NCBI GenBank assembly: GCA_036850595.1
Contig: CM072159.1
Coordinates: forward strand, 2,532,529-2,596,528
Length of the DNA stretch: 64,000 bases
From: Rhyacichthys aspro
Taxonomy: Eukaryota > Chordata > Actinopteri > Gobiiformes > Rhyacichthyidae
Direction: 5' to 3'
Made by a program: the position numbers and the translations under genes. Below the pieces are notes generated by a model. It saw only the letters and a program-made list of their open reading frames with translations. It did no database searches and was not told the DNA's origin. Shown here one piece after another: positions 11,300 through 23,500 of this stretch (position 1 is its first letter; each line of letters opens with the position of its first letter).

Positions 11300-11535
11300 T
11301 ACAGAGCATTAATTCATTAATTTATTCGTTCACTCATTCTTCCGCCTATTCCCATTGGGGGTCACGGGTGTTAGGAGCCTATCCCAGCAACTTTGGGCTT
11401 GAGGTAGGGTACACCCTGGACATTGGCTCATTGGTTGCATGGCTGACTCTCAGAAACAGAAAACCATGACCTTGGGGCCGGAGTATCCGAAGAGAACCCA
11501 CAGTAACACAGAGAGGACATCCAGTGCTAATACAT
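11300..11535 (+). repeat. fish dispersed repeat (GGGGTCACGGG...TATCCCAGC type)
   Basis: Contains the ordered blocks GGGGTCACGGGTGTTAGGAG, CCTATCCCAGC, GGTAGGGTACACCCTGGACA, GGAGTATCCGAAGAGAACCC and AGAGAGGACATCC. This series recurs widely in teleost genomes as an interspersed repeat. The copy is diverged and incomplete, and I do not assign it to a named family. Confidence 0.65.
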
Positions 11536-11702
11536 CCACTTAATTATTAAAAAACTATAGGAGTACAATAGAGAGAATCTCTTTGTGTGCACATGAATTA
11601 AAATTCTCACAAAAATCCTGCATTTATTGCCTTTGACACTGGAGTGTATTTCAATGCTATTTAGCGTGTATATAGTTAATCATTTAGGGGCTATCGTAAA
11701 GC

Positions 11703-11719
11703 GACCGACAGAGGGCGTT
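11703..11719 (+). promoter_or_regulatory. CTCF-like motif upstream of SSNA1
   Basis: CCGACAGAGGGCGT fits the CTCF core CCASYAGRKGGCRS at 11 of 14 positions. It lies about 280 bases upstream of the SSNA1 start codon. A single motif match is weak evidence of binding. Confidence 0.25.
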
Positions 11720-11790
11720 TATGCAACACAATCTGTTCAACCACAAAACCGTAGTAGAAGAAGTCACGGACTTCCGGTTCATTTGATTCA

Positions 11791-11804
11791 GTTGTCAAGG
11801 GAAC
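11791..11804 (+). promoter_or_regulatory. RFX X-box-like motif upstream of SSNA1
   Basis: GTTGTC-AA-GGGAAC matches the X-box pattern GTNRCC-N(0-3)-RGYAAC at 10 of 12 half-site positions. It lies 188 bases before the SSNA1 start codon, just upstream of the likely 5' leader. RFX factors drive many ciliary and basal-body genes, which suits SSNA1. Confidence 0.35.
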
Positions 11805-11991
11805 CCGCCTAAATAAGCGCCAACGAGTGAAGGTGGTCTTGCTTTTAGTACAATACCTTAAGCTTATCGTCTACCTCTAGCCACGACACTAAAAGGACTT
11901 AATACGGGTGACGTGTTTAAATTCACGAACTGCTGCATTTAGTTTGTCTCATCTCTTCGTCAGTTTGGCTAACTTTAGCTGGAAGTCCAAC

Positions 11992-12043
11992 ATGACCCAA
12001 CAGGCTGCGGCTCTGCAGACCTACAACAACGAGCTGGTCAAGT
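11992..12043 (+). CDS. ssna1: SSNA1 coding exon 1
   Basis: Encodes MTQQAAALQTYNNELVK plus the first base of a Cys codon. The donor is GTAAGC at 12044. The start context is CCAACATGA. The Cys codon is completed by the first two bases of exon 2. Confidence 0.94.
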
Positions 12044-15000
12044 GTAAGCCACTTCTAATTTGTTTTCTGATGATTATATTGAACGTAATTTGTTTAGTTT
12101 TTTTTAAATTGTAGCTAACATAACGATTTAATCCCTTTAATATGTTGTTTATTCCCCTTACTGTAGTTCAGAAATCTGTTTAACTTATTTTACCATTCAC
12201 ACTATGGCAGAAATTTCACCATGCATATTTCCATGCACATTTTAAAACAATGAAACAATCTTGCATCTAATCCCTAGATCTAAGTATCTAATGTAGTTAC
12301 TAATGTAGTTACTAAAAAAGTCATTGACCTTTCAAAATTGACACATATTAGTATTTTTACAGATTAAAAATGGCCCATCTAATAGAGACGTAGCAAGTCA
12401 GTGTCACCCTACATTAATGTCTGTGGTTTGTATGTGTTGACTTGTCTGTGACCAGTGAGCAGGATCTCAGTACAATCTGATTAACTTCTTTAGCCCAGTG
12501 GCTCCCTGTGTCCTCTGATCACCTTCTCCCTCACATTTTGCTTAAAAATATCATTCTAAAGGTTTCTTTTTCTGTGTCTGAGAAGTCTCATTTTGGGAAG
12601 ATTATAGAGACTTTAGACAGGCTTTATTTAGTTGTAATTAAAAAGCAAGAGAGTAAAACAAGTCAGTGTGTCCAAGTGCACACATTGTAAAGTCTGAGTA
12701 GTAACCAGCGCTGTTATGTATGGTTGTTAATGGGGCCAATAAGAAGACTTCTACAACTTCAAAAACAAAAACTATTCGTGACAGTTTGTGTTATTTGAAA
12801 TGTATACATTTATTTTGACATATGCAAATGTGCCTTGTTTAATAAGGGACAATTCTCAACAGCAGATATTGTGGAAATACTATCTCTGGACATTGTTTTA
12901 AACGTGTGAAACGAAGTTTCCCAAGCTCTACCTAACTGTCTACTGCAAGGAATCAATTGGCTCTAATGGCATCTAATAGACTAACAAGTACTGAACTGTT
13001 ATCTACTACAGAAATAGCAGCTGGTGTTGTGTTTTATAAATCTGAGAAAGGTGTCCCCAGCAACCCTGGTAGAAATTCTATAACAAATTTATTGTTAACT
13101 TCTTTTTTCTCTTTTCGTATTTTTTTGTGGCAGGTATCGAGGACCTGTGCTCGAAGCGTGAGGAGCTGAACCGTCAAATAAAGCAGGAAGAGGAGGAGAA
13201 GGAGCGACTACAGCATGACATCCGGGTTCTGTCTGAGAAACTGAGCCGGGTCAACGAGAGTCTGGCTCAAAGACTCGCTGCTAGAGCCACCTTTGATCGG
13301 ACCATTGCAGAGACGGAGGCAGCGTACACCAAGGTGAGCTCCACTAAAGGATACTGAAGATGTTTAAACAGGGAAGTGTAATTACATGAGTCTAAATATC
13401 AATGAATTATACCAATATAATTAAAATGTAGATTAAATGAAATAGAATAAAGAGGAGAGTAAATCCCACTTTATAGGAGTGTAAGGCTGGTGGTGTAGCT
13501 GTAAACCACTGCAAGTGTCAGAAGATTATTTTCCTTATTTTCTAAACCTTAGATAGCTTCACCAGTTGTCTACATTTTAGAAACTCACTATTTATGTCCC
13601 AAATTTAGGTCATGTTTAAACCAGTGTAGACAGAGAATGCAGTGTTTTTACCTTACCCAGTGAGAGCAGTAAGTTTCCAAATCCAGCTGTAGCTAATAAA
13701 AGCAAACCTTGTTTTTGACAAAGGAACAACATTTATTATCCTTTACTCTTGGAATATGACTGTATATTCACTTTTCAAGTCACAGTTCCCCAAGTGTGGA
13801 TTCTTTACCATCTATCAGTGTTTGGCTTCACCTTTAAGTGACTGTGGCACACATTTGAGGACTAAAGTTTGCTTATTAATGAAGCTCCTTAACCCTTTAA
13901 TCAATAGAAACTGACCTCACATTTTTTAATTTTACTATTTAGCACAGCCATCAGTTTCTCTCATTCATAAATTGATGTGTTGGACAGCTCTTAACCTAAT
14001 TTACTTAGTTGTTTTTTTTTTTTTTGCTTCATGCATTAGTTAGGCTTCAGTAACTAGAAGAGAATTAGTTTTGTCATGATTGATTACATCATGAATATAA
14101 CACACTTTATCCAAGGTCTGAACAGGGCCAAACGGATGTCTTTAGACCCTTCCACGAGCAAGGAAAAAAGACCCACTCTCACCTCAGCAATAAAAGCAGC
14201 AGCAGCAGTTTCCATACACTTTATTTTGTACACCAAAGTTAAAGACACACTATTACAGTCTTAGTTGGTTTGTACAACAGAGTTGGTATTCCACTGATGC
14301 ACTCTGTTCTGTGTTGGCAGGTATGTTGTTTACTATTAGCAGATGTAGCAAAAATGCTTGGAAGCTAGAACCTTCTTGATTTAGTGTGTGCATGTTTCTT
14401 TATCTGTCATGCCTATAATACTGTGGCTCTTTCATGTGATTTTATTTGTTTTCTGTCATTCTAAAGCAGAATGTGTGATGTTTAGTGGCTTTTTGTTTAT
14501 TGAAAATGTTTTTACTTCATACAGCTCAACTTTACCATCATTTTTTTTTATAACAGAGTGTGAGCTGTTATGTTATGCATTCATAAACATTTCTGTTTTT
14601 CAGAGGAACTTTCTGCATGGCTTCCCACAGCTGTCCAAATGTTATTGATTTTTTTATTAATACCAGTGTAACATATTTACACTGGAAAGTTCCTCTGAAC
14701 ACACAATCCACTGGCTTGAACAAAACAAAACAAGTACAGCTGTGTCACTTTGACCTTTTCACTTGTTTGATTCATATTTTATTCAGTGACATCCAGGTGA
14801 TTTTTTTTTAGAACATTTCTTCCTTTACTCATAAGTGTATACATTTTAGTGTTGTCTTGCTTGACTCTGTTCTGCTTCAGTGTGTGTTTTAGGATAGACT
14901 CTAACTCTTAAGGCTTCAGTCTGACATCACTCTGCTGTATCCCACCAGTGAAGCAGAACTCCCAGAATGCCTCTGTAATCACTGCAAACACGGCGTTATT

Positions 15001-16035
15001 AAAGAACAACAAAGCTGCCCTCAGAGCCTCATCCCTGAAATTACTACAAACATCCTTTACCATGTTCCCGTTATTATCCAACAACATATAACAAACTATA
15101 TATGTTTAAACGTAACTCTGAGTAAAACAGGGCCTCTCACCTTCATCTTAAATCTAAAGAATGCATAACTTTTGTAATGTTGGTTATGCATTGTAAAGAG
15201 ATATTTCAAGTGGAAAGTTTGATTGAAGTTTCAGTGTCTATTCAAATATGTTGCATATGCTGCTGAGAAACCGAGAGAGAACCCCAGTTATTAATACTTA
15301 ACAAATTCCAGTATCACTGATTCATTGAATGGGAGGGAATAAAACCTCAACAACTTAATGCTGTTAAATGCCAAAGTAACATATAGACACAACTTATTTA
15401 CCACCCGTTCTTACACCAGAAGGACATAAAAATTACCAGATTAACACGTCCTAAGGTTTGAATTGAGGGAGCTGTCACTGTCACAGCACAGGACGAGGTT
15501 TAGAAAAAAACGTTGCAAAGAAAACAGAGTCCTTTAGCAGTGATAGTTCAAAGTCTATGAGCCAGCAGAGACTCTGGCACAAGAACCAACATAAAAGTGT
15601 TCCTAGTATTAGACAAACTGATAGTTTTTGCAAAATATCACTTTAGCAACACTGGCTTATCCCTGAAATCGGGATCAGGTATTTACATGCAAAAGAGGAA
15701 AAAAGTGATAGTTAAAAAGCATACTCGCTGAGAAGCTTGATCTGGGTAAGAGTAACTTTAAGGAAAAGAATGAGGGGAAAAAAATTAAAAAGCAGTTGAT
15801 TAAATAATTTCAAGTGAATACCTTCTTTTTTAATACACTTTTGCACTGATTGTAGCTTGTGTCATTGCTCCTGTCTGCTTCTCCTTAAAATGAAAGTGTT
15901 TTTCCCTCTCTTTGATTCCTGTTTTTCTCTTTGTGTTTGTAGATTCTGGAGAGTTCCCAGTCTCTGCTGAGCGTCCTGAAGCAGGAGGCTGGAAATCTAA
16001 CCAGAGCCACAGAGCCTCGACGGAAAGACCATTGA
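11992..16035 (+). CDS. ssna1: SSNA1 (Sjogren syndrome nuclear autoantigen 1 / NA14)
   Basis: The spliced CDS joins 11992-12043, 13134-13333 and 15943-16035 and encodes 114 residues, against 119 in human. It reads MTQQAAALQTYNNELVK, then a Glu/Lys/Arg/Leu-rich coiled coil through residues 18-84 containing RVNESLAQRLAAR and FDRTIAETEAAYTK, then ILESSQSLLSVLKQEAGNLT and a short basic tail. The family is a small coiled-coil protein that self-assembles into fibrils and acts on microtubules at centrosomes, basal bodies, axonemes and the midbody. An in-frame upstream ATG exists at 11908, but 11992 gives the conserved MTQQ start. Introns are phase 1 and phase 0, with GT/AG borders. The gene converges on TPRN, as in human. 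Identification is firm. Confidence 0.96.
12044..13133 (+). other. ssna1: SSNA1 intron 1
   Basis: A phase-1 intron of 1,090 bases. It ends in a long pyrimidine tract and the acceptor TTTGTGGCAG. A diverged copy of a dispersed repeat shared with 53150-53290 lies at about 12700-12810. No other coding sequence was seen. Confidence 0.9.
12700..12810. repeat. dispersed repeat shared with 53150-53290
   Basis: Shared blocks are TTGTTAATGGGGC, AACTTCAAAAA, CAGTTTGTGTT/CAAGTTTGTGTT and TGTAT.CATTTATT/TGCATGTATTTGTT, in the same order. The copy at 53 kb has extra internal units of the type CTAACAACTAAGA. The family is unclassified. Confidence 0.45.
13134..13333 (+). CDS. ssna1: SSNA1 coding exon 2
   Basis: Encodes the central coiled coil, from the shared Cys codon (C18) through IEDLCSKREELNRQIKQ to TIAETEAAYTK. 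The donor is GTGAGC at 13334, phase 0. Spacing and residues match the mammalian protein almost throughout. Confidence 0.96.
13334..15942 (+). other. ssna1: SSNA1 intron 2
   Basis: A phase-0 intron of 2,609 bases ending TTTGTGTTTGTAG. It is AT-rich with several poly-T runs. I recognised no repeat family or exon inside it. Confidence 0.9.
15943..16035 (+). CDS. ssna1: SSNA1 coding exon 3 and stop
   Basis: Encodes ILESSQSLLSVLKQEAGNLT and then RATEPRRKDH before TGA. The tail is a few residues shorter than the human C-terminus, and only the part up to GNLT is strongly conserved. Confidence 0.95.
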   Translation: MLESSQSLLSVLKQEAGNLTRATEPRRKDH

Positions 16036-16151
16036 AAATCTCTGAAGGTTCCTGAACTGCTTATGACTTTCCTTTACTTTGTTGGACTTTGGTATTTTTG
16101 TAAATATATTTCACATTAAAGTGTCATTTTATGTAAATTCTAAACATTCCA

Positions 16152-16157
16152 AATAAA
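16152..16157 (+). terminator. ssna1: SSNA1 polyadenylation signal
   Basis: A canonical AATAAA lies 117 bases after the stop codon, followed by T-rich sequence (TTTTTTCTTCGAGTTTTC). An ATTAAA variant just upstream (about 16115) is an alternative. Confidence 0.75.
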
Positions 16158-16162
16158 ATGTA

Positions 16163-19100
16163 ATGATAACTAACATTTTTTCTTCGAGTTTTCTTCTCAA
16201 AAAACAAGCCAAACTTGACAGATTTTATACATTTGTTCAAGTCTATTTATTCTGCTTTTTTTGTACAAGTTTTGACATCACTGTTCTTTATTTTTTCATT
16301 TGCCCCAAAATCATTGACATTGATATCTTTACAGTAAGCACATCTGCTGCAATGTAGATTTACAGACAAGAGAGTAGGAGGTTGAGCGGCGAGCACAGAG
16401 GAGAACACTGCAGCAGCCATAAGACAACAGACACTGAGCAATGTGAAGGCAGCAGCTGGAAAGACAGCCACAGAAGCTTCAAGTCGGGCTTTAGACTAAG
16501 ATTTAGAAGAAGGATTTTAGATATTATGGATATTACAAGCTATTCTCATGATGCATTGTTGTAAGCTAAAATTTTCTGTGATACATAAAGCTATCTTGGA
16601 TAAACAACACTTTTTAGGATTTTAAAGTTCTAAATTTAAAAGGACTGTGGTTGTACTGTCTAAGGCCCAAGCTATGACGCTGAAGCCCGACATGAGGCTG
16701 TACGTTAGAAGCTGCGGTCACTGTGTCGACAATCATTTTAAGTTTTATACAAGGCTGGAGCAGAACCCAGTGCACATAGCATTTATCTGTAGTGCGTTCA
16801 TCAGATTCATAAAAGAGTTTTATTCCAATAGCATCTGTAAAAGAGACTGGAATTTATATTAAAGACGGGAATATATCTGGCAGTGGTGCAAGCACTGTGT
16901 AGATGTACTATAATAGGACTATACTTCTTTACTATTACTTTTCTTATGACCAGTTATGTAAAATGCTAATTTTCCCAATCTTTGTTCATCATCACGCCAA
17001 ATCTTCTCTTAACTTCTAAATTCAGCAAATTGTTTCTTTCCTTTAACCCTAAAACAGAACACGACAGCTGGCTTTATTCTGAGTGACTTGTAGGGGTTGA
17101 TTTGGCTCCATCCTAGTCTCTGGTTTGGAATAAAACTCTTGCAGATGCAGATTCCTTGTTGTTTAAGTGCACACTTTTCTCCAGTGCCTCCTTCTCACGA
17201 GGTGCAAAACAAAGCTAGAACATAACAGTGCAAAGACATTTAACATCCCGACAAACACTGACAAATATAAATCTAAAAAAGAAAAAAAAAACCCATCTGA
17301 TCAAAGTTTTTTTTTTTGAAAGCAATAAGGGAGCTGTACAACAATACTGGTCCGAGAGTGGATTGTGAGAACATACACCCAAGCAACGACATTTTAAAAA
17401 TAATCAGTTGGCATTAATTATGAGTTTAAAAAAATCTGGAAACTTGGTGCATTATTGTATATAAAAAGAAGAATAAAAAAAAAATCATTACATAATCTTT
17501 CAGACACTCATAATCTTGCATTCAGTCACGCGGTCAAGCGGCAAAACCAGCCAACTGATTTTTTAGATTTTTTCTTTTTCATCTGTGGAATGTTGGAGTA
17601 AATGAGGTTCGACTGGAGTATAATGAGAAATGAATCTGTTTGAAGACCTAAATAAAACCGCACAGAATCCTGAAAATGTGTCTTTACAAAAAGGTTTTGT
17701 ACATAAATCAGCTGCGACATGCAAACTTCAAAATATAAAAACCAGAGCAGAGCCCGACCCATACATCAGCTGTTTGAGACTGGGTTGGTACGTTTCATCT
17801 CGCAGGATTAAGCTTTGTAAACTTTACTGGAAGCTCCACTTAAGGCAGCAGTATTAGATTAATCCCCATGAATGTACAGATTTATGATGTCACCAAAAAG
17901 TCTGTGTCCACAAAATGTTGAAGTTTATGACTCAAAATGTAAATCATTTATGGATTAATGATTTTTTGTAAATATTCAGAGGAATGAATATCTATACATT
18001 TATTTAGTCTGGCATAGGTTTTTATGCCAGATTCTTAATGCAGCCCTCTCTGGGCTTGGGGCTGGCACAAAGGTACAATAGCTTGTGACCCCTTGTGGCT
18101 GGAGTTGTGGCTCCCCATCAATGAAATGGACTCTAGTCTACCGTGTGACAGGTGAGGATACAAACCACTTTACTTTTTTCCTGGGCACCTTATCAGTTTA
18201 AATAATCACAGTATTTAAATGAGTATTCCTTTTATTCTTAATTAATTATCAAGCTTTGAGAAATTTAGTAATTTGAGAAAAAACTAAAATAAACTGGTTC
18301 CAACCCAGAAGAATACGTTTTTAGAAGTCACAAGGATGAGAATTTTAAACTTGTGTCCTACAATCTGGGACATTGTCAGTTATGTATCTCAATGGATTTA
18401 TGTCAGCTGCTAAATCACTTGATTTCTCATAAAGCCAGTAACGGTCAGGCTCTGGTCCAAAAAAAACATTGATATTGATCATCACAGAAATAGCACTACA
18501 CAGAGACATTCCACGTGATTGATGCTGCGCAGTCACCAGAAATACAGACACACAGACGTCGTTGGCCAAGGTCACTTCAGCGTGGTTTGGAAAATACACT
18601 GGCGCTGCTACTGTGGTTTACATCCATTCTCTGGTGCATATGTTTCTGAAGAGTGAAAATGTTGAAGTTTGCTTTGCCGTCATCCAGCGATTCTTCCGGC
18701 AGTTTCAATCAAAGTTCGCCGGAAAAAAAAGGTCAAAAGACAACGCTTTCCCAAAAAAAGTCCAAATGAAATCATGCAGTTTACAAAATGACTGGCAACT
18801 TTCACTGTCTCTGCTCCACTTTTTTTAAAATTTTCCTTCATTGTGTGTGGCAGGTTTCTGTAGTAACACTGAACTCACCGTGGCATCATTCTAAGGCTTC
18901 CTGCGCTTTGTTTGGTCTCGTGGTTCTTCTCCCAAAAAGCTACAGTTGAGAGGAAGACAATTTTTTTGTGGGAGAGACGTAGACTATATATAAAGTTGGA
19001 CAAAGGGTCAGCTCTTGTGAAGCCAAATCAACAAGTGGGTGGTTGTAGTACATAAGTGCCGCCTCTTTTGAGAATTACTGGAACCCAATCTAGATGCTGA

Positions 19101-20250
19101 TAGTCTCATTTGCATAACTGAGTACAACTGATTCATAGTTTAGATTTTTTAAGTATTTTTCCTTATTTAACTTCAAGTAAAAGGTACATTAGTGTCTTTC
19201 AGTTTTGATTGTTTGGAGTCTTCCCTCAAATGCTTTTAGTTACACCCACTATATACAAATAATGCAACAGGCAAAAATGGTGACGTAAAAATGGGTTAAC
19301 AGCCAAACTGAAAAGCAATCTGAATACCCAATTCAATGTTGCCTGGGTAACAACTTGCCTTGTCTGTCTGTGACCCATGTTTCCTGTTGCTGACTTCCTG
19401 TTAATTCCAACAGCAGTTTAGCCAACATGTGAAAAGAAAAACTTTTTTCTGTTGAGGTCAAGTCCAGCATTAGTCACATCTTGACTTTTAGTATTAGACC
19501 TTAACCCCTTACCGTAGATGCATTATATATGTTAGCAATAATAATCTCATAGTACTCCATCTGACTGCAGCTTTGGGGCTACTTTGCTGGCCTTTATCTG
19601 AACAAGACCTTGACTGAAAAGGCATTAAGCAGGACCTTGAACACTGAACTATTTAAATATTTTTTTATTTTGTAAGTTTTATGAAGTGAGTCTGTTTGTA
19701 CCACCATGTTTAAAACATTTGATATATTGTAATAATTATTCAATACAACACTTTCATAAAACAGAACATTGGTGCCTGGATCTGTTATTCTGTTAAAAGT
19801 TTTTTTTTTTCCAGGAATTACACTGTCACCAAATGGAAGAGGTATCTGCTAGGTTCAAATATGTATTATATACCTATTATATAAATGAATTGTGGTATTC
19901 AACTGACATTAAAACTGAGACTAAATAGGACCAAGTTTATTTCAAAACTAAATCACTGTACTTTGTACTGTACTGTATATTTCATCCAGTAACCGACAAC
20001 TTTTATGGTGCATCACAATTTAAGTCTAATACTCGATGTGTTCAGATGGTTGTAAATTAATTAAAAGGGTTTTTATGCTAGACATCTAAATGATTACGCC
20101 CTTTGAGGAGTGTTTTACAGATGAATGTTTGCTGTTACATTTTAGGGGCCTGTGATCTGCCCTTATGGAATTAGATATGACTAACACTGAAAGTCTGGAC
20201 TAACATGGCAGTTGGTAACTCATAGTTTTGGCACCAAAATAACCAATTTT
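16163..20250. other. intergenic DNA between convergent SSNA1 and TPRN
   Basis: No exon was recognised. The sequence resembles 3'-UTR or intergenic DNA: AT-rich, with poly-A and poly-T tracts. Part could be extended 3' UTR of either gene. A repeat copy is listed at 18035-18125. Confidence 0.6.
18035..18125 (-). repeat. fish repeat, reverse copy of the 50925-51160 type
   Basis: Read on the minus strand this gives GGGGAGCCACAACTCCAGCC, then ACAAGGGGTCACAAGC, then TTTGTGCCAGCCCCAAGCCC. The same three blocks occur at about 50978-51045 on the plus strand. It is a fragment of a common teleost interspersed repeat, probably the 3' end of a retroelement. Confidence 0.6.
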
Positions 20251-20276
20251 TAGGAGCCAGTGACACTTTGACCATC

Positions 20277-20282
20277 TTTATT
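20277..20282 (-). terminator. tprn: TPRN polyadenylation signal
   Basis: AATAAA on the minus strand, about 245 bases after the TPRN stop codon, followed downstream by GU-rich sequence (GGTTATTTTGGTG). It is the first good candidate after the stop. Confidence 0.55.
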
Positions 20283-20526
20283 ACAGTCGGTGAGGTGAGC
20301 AGGTTAGAGACAGATCAACTGCCCAGGGTTTTTCTTTTGGAGGGAAACACAGTCCAGCTGCTTTTGGTTGCAATTTAGGAACTTGGCAGGAAGTAGCCAC
20401 CAGAACAAAGCCAGAACAAAAAGTGGTAACGTAAGTCCAAAGTGTGTCCTGTCCGTTCAGGAGGATGTGCTTTTGAGTCGACTGGAGTTTAGGGCTTGGT
20501 CCCACTGGAGGAGTGCTACAGACGGA

Positions 20527-20589
20527 TCAGAAGTAGAGCGCTGGTTCACTGCTGTAGTCGGAGAGGGATGAGCTGTCTGCTGGTGTGAG
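20527..20589 (-). CDS. tprn: TPRN coding exon 5 and stop
   Basis: The acceptor CTCCACAG precedes LTPADSSSLSDYSSEPALYF and TGA, entered in phase 0. It is too short to stand out as an open frame, but it continues exon 4 exactly in frame and resembles the C-terminal end of fish taperin/phostensin proteins. Confidence 0.85.
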   Translation of the reverse strand, partial: LTPADSSSLSDYSSEPALYF

Positions 20590-23500
20590 CTGTGGAGACA
20601 AAAGGAATGTTATCTTTTTAGAAGGAAATTATGTTTTTTTTTGCCAATTTGCACAATAACATTACACCTATTTCTGTGATCTAATAAAACAGAAAGAAAT
20701 AAGGAGCACTATAGAGTACTGGTGTCTACAGCCTGGCCAGCCACAAATGAAGTTGGTCTGGAACCCTTCCCACTGAAAATAGCAATACAACCAAACCAGT
20801 CATAATTGTTTTTATTTAAAAAAGGATGGGCTTTATGTGATTTTACACAATGCACATGACTGATTTCTATAAACAATATGTTGTTTTGAGCAATATTAAA
20901 GTGAACTGTATTTTATTACTACATGCCTAACAGTCTCAGTGTTTAAATTATACTTATTAAAGTATAAAATATCCCATGACTGATGATTTCACGCTTTAAA
21001 TATGTGAAGTCATATGAAATGTCTCTTACCATGACTTCCTCTGTGAGCTGAGCTGGTTGCTGTGCAGAGACCTCCTCTCGGTAAGCACTTTCCTCGTTCT
21101 TTTGTTCCTGCCATGTGCTGAAGTCCACAGAGTGTTTAGGAATGTAATTTGAAAGGTCTGAGAATAAAAAATACAACATAAAACATTCAGTGTCTGGTTT
21201 GTTTGAGCCTGTCATTATCAGAGAAACGTTATTAATTTTGCATCATCTTGAAAAAGTCCGTTCAAACTTTTGCTTCATGCCAAGGAAAGTACAGTAAACA
21301 TAAAAGCCCTATGATAGATGATCCACAGCAGGGTTTGAGTATATAAAAATGTTCTCCCTTTTTCTAAATCAAATGACATAGAACTTTTCCTTTTGCAACA
21401 ACTTTGTGGGAGAACAGAGGGAAATTAGCCTAAGGCTAGTGTGTTTACACTCATGTAATTGTGTCACATGAATGTTCATTAACATGCACTGTCATGATCA
21501 AATAAATTATTATAATTATTGTTATTATTATTGTCTTGCAAACTTCTGCTTCTCTAATATTTACCTGTCATTTTTGCTCAAATGAATGTAATAAATCTTA
21601 ATTTCACATATGCTTTTGAGTTTGTTTGTTTGAGTGTTTTAAATATGCATATGTCTGTTGGGAAGCAGTCTCAGAAAAAGAGATTGTAGGTGCCTTTAAA
21701 AACTAATAGAGAGGACTGGTTCAACTATAGGTATAAGTTTGGAGAGTCTGGTTGAAGCAGTGGAGCAACAAACAAATAACAGGACAACTGCTATACTGAA
21801 CAACATGGACCATCCCCTACATTGGGCTTCTGAGCAACAGCCAGTGGACATCTGAGATTAGTGAGCTGCAGGACAGAACTCCTTCTCCCCAACTACAGTA
21901 GGACTGTAATTAATCTTCAGTGTGGAAGATGATGTCTGGATCAACTCAACTGAAGAGACCTAACAACTGAATTTCCCCTTGGGGATTAACAAAGATAAAT
22001 TGAATTGAATTCACAAACTTGTGACCTGTGATACCAGTATATACTGACAAACGTAATTTTACATAACCCGTGGTAAAGTCTATTTTCAACTTTTGCTATA
22101 TCTACAGAGCAGTTCATGCAAAAAGTACCACCAACATACCACATCAATGAACCATTGTAAAAAAGTAGTTAAGTCAATTGGACTTATCACTAATTAACAG
22201 TGACCAGTCTTTTGCCTTAAACTGTAAAGTAATAATCTATCCACGTTTTGCCCAAAATAATGCAAAAGCACTAACTGTAAGCAGTTATAAAAATAGTACA
22301 TTTTTAGCATGTGGTCGTAATGTCTAATGTAATGTCTGTCTGTAATGTAATGTAGTGTCTCTCCCATCCCTGGAAGAACTATACAGTTCCCGCTGCCCAA
22401 CAAACAAAGCAAGAAATATTATACAGGACTCATCCCACCCCGGACATTCTCTGTTTGAACTGATGCCTTCGGGCAGAAGATACAGGACAATCAAAACAAG
22501 GACAAACAGATTAAGAAACAGCTTTTACCCAAGAGCCATTATCACATTAAATGCGGCTTTGTCTTTTTAAGTGCAATATCTTTTACTTCTTCAATTTTAG
22601 GGAGCCGTGCAATAGCTGAATGTGATGGATGTGTGTGTTTTTAACTGCTTTTTAAATTTTTAACAGTACATTTATTCATTTATTTATTTATTTATTTATG
22701 TATGTAGTTTTTATCTGCCCCGATGGTTTGCACTTTCAATTTCGTTGTACAATGTACAATGACAATAAAGTTATTCTAATTCTAATTCTAATGTGTAGTT
22801 CTAGTGTCATCCAGTAGAGGTCCGTCTAAACACACAAAAAGTGGTCATACACTGTTAAATGGATTATTATATATTTCAAGAATGAACAAACCTACAAAAT
22901 ATCCTTATTAGGCTTATTTGTTACATTAGGTCTTGTCAGGTTTAAGCTTTTTGATGGAGACTTTTTGAATGAGTGTCTTTTTTTAGATCTCTAATTCTGA
23001 AAACCTGTTCTTGGGCGGAGTGGATTATGACAAGCCCTGTAGTAATAAAATTATAGCTTTTAATGAGTGGTCCTCCGCCCTCATTACTCTTCAGCCATAA
23101 ATGCCCAATTAAACAATCCTCACACGCACAAGGCAATTGGCATAGCAGTATATTTTAGAATGGAGAGACATGAAAATGTTATGGTTTAATGGTTTGGAAT
23201 AAAAGATAAGGCAAATGATTTCAACATAACTAAATACAAATATTTTAATGCTATGTTTAAAAATAAATTCAAAGACACACAAATATTTTAGCTGAAAGAA
23301 TACATAATAATGACTGCCTTTGATTGCTCCACAGGTAACCCTTCACTGTACTACACTATTCAATTCTACTATTCACTGTAATATTCCGCCAAGTTTTAAT
23401 GTTCTGACATTTTGTCTAGAAAAGGCTTTCAGTTAGTGATATTTAAATCTTGAAATCAAACTGCTCGGCAATGGTTATTTGGAGGTGGATCTAAAAATTG

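Noticed and set aside
16247..16471. Minus-strand frame with a signal-peptide-like start (MAVFPAAAFTLLSVCCLMAA)
   Set aside because: Only 74 codons, no cleavage-product homology, immediately after the SSNA1 polyadenylation signal; composition comes from GCA/CAG-type repeats in the opposite strand.
21480..21540. ATT-rich run considered as a microsatellite
   Set aside because: Units are too interrupted to call a simple repeat.
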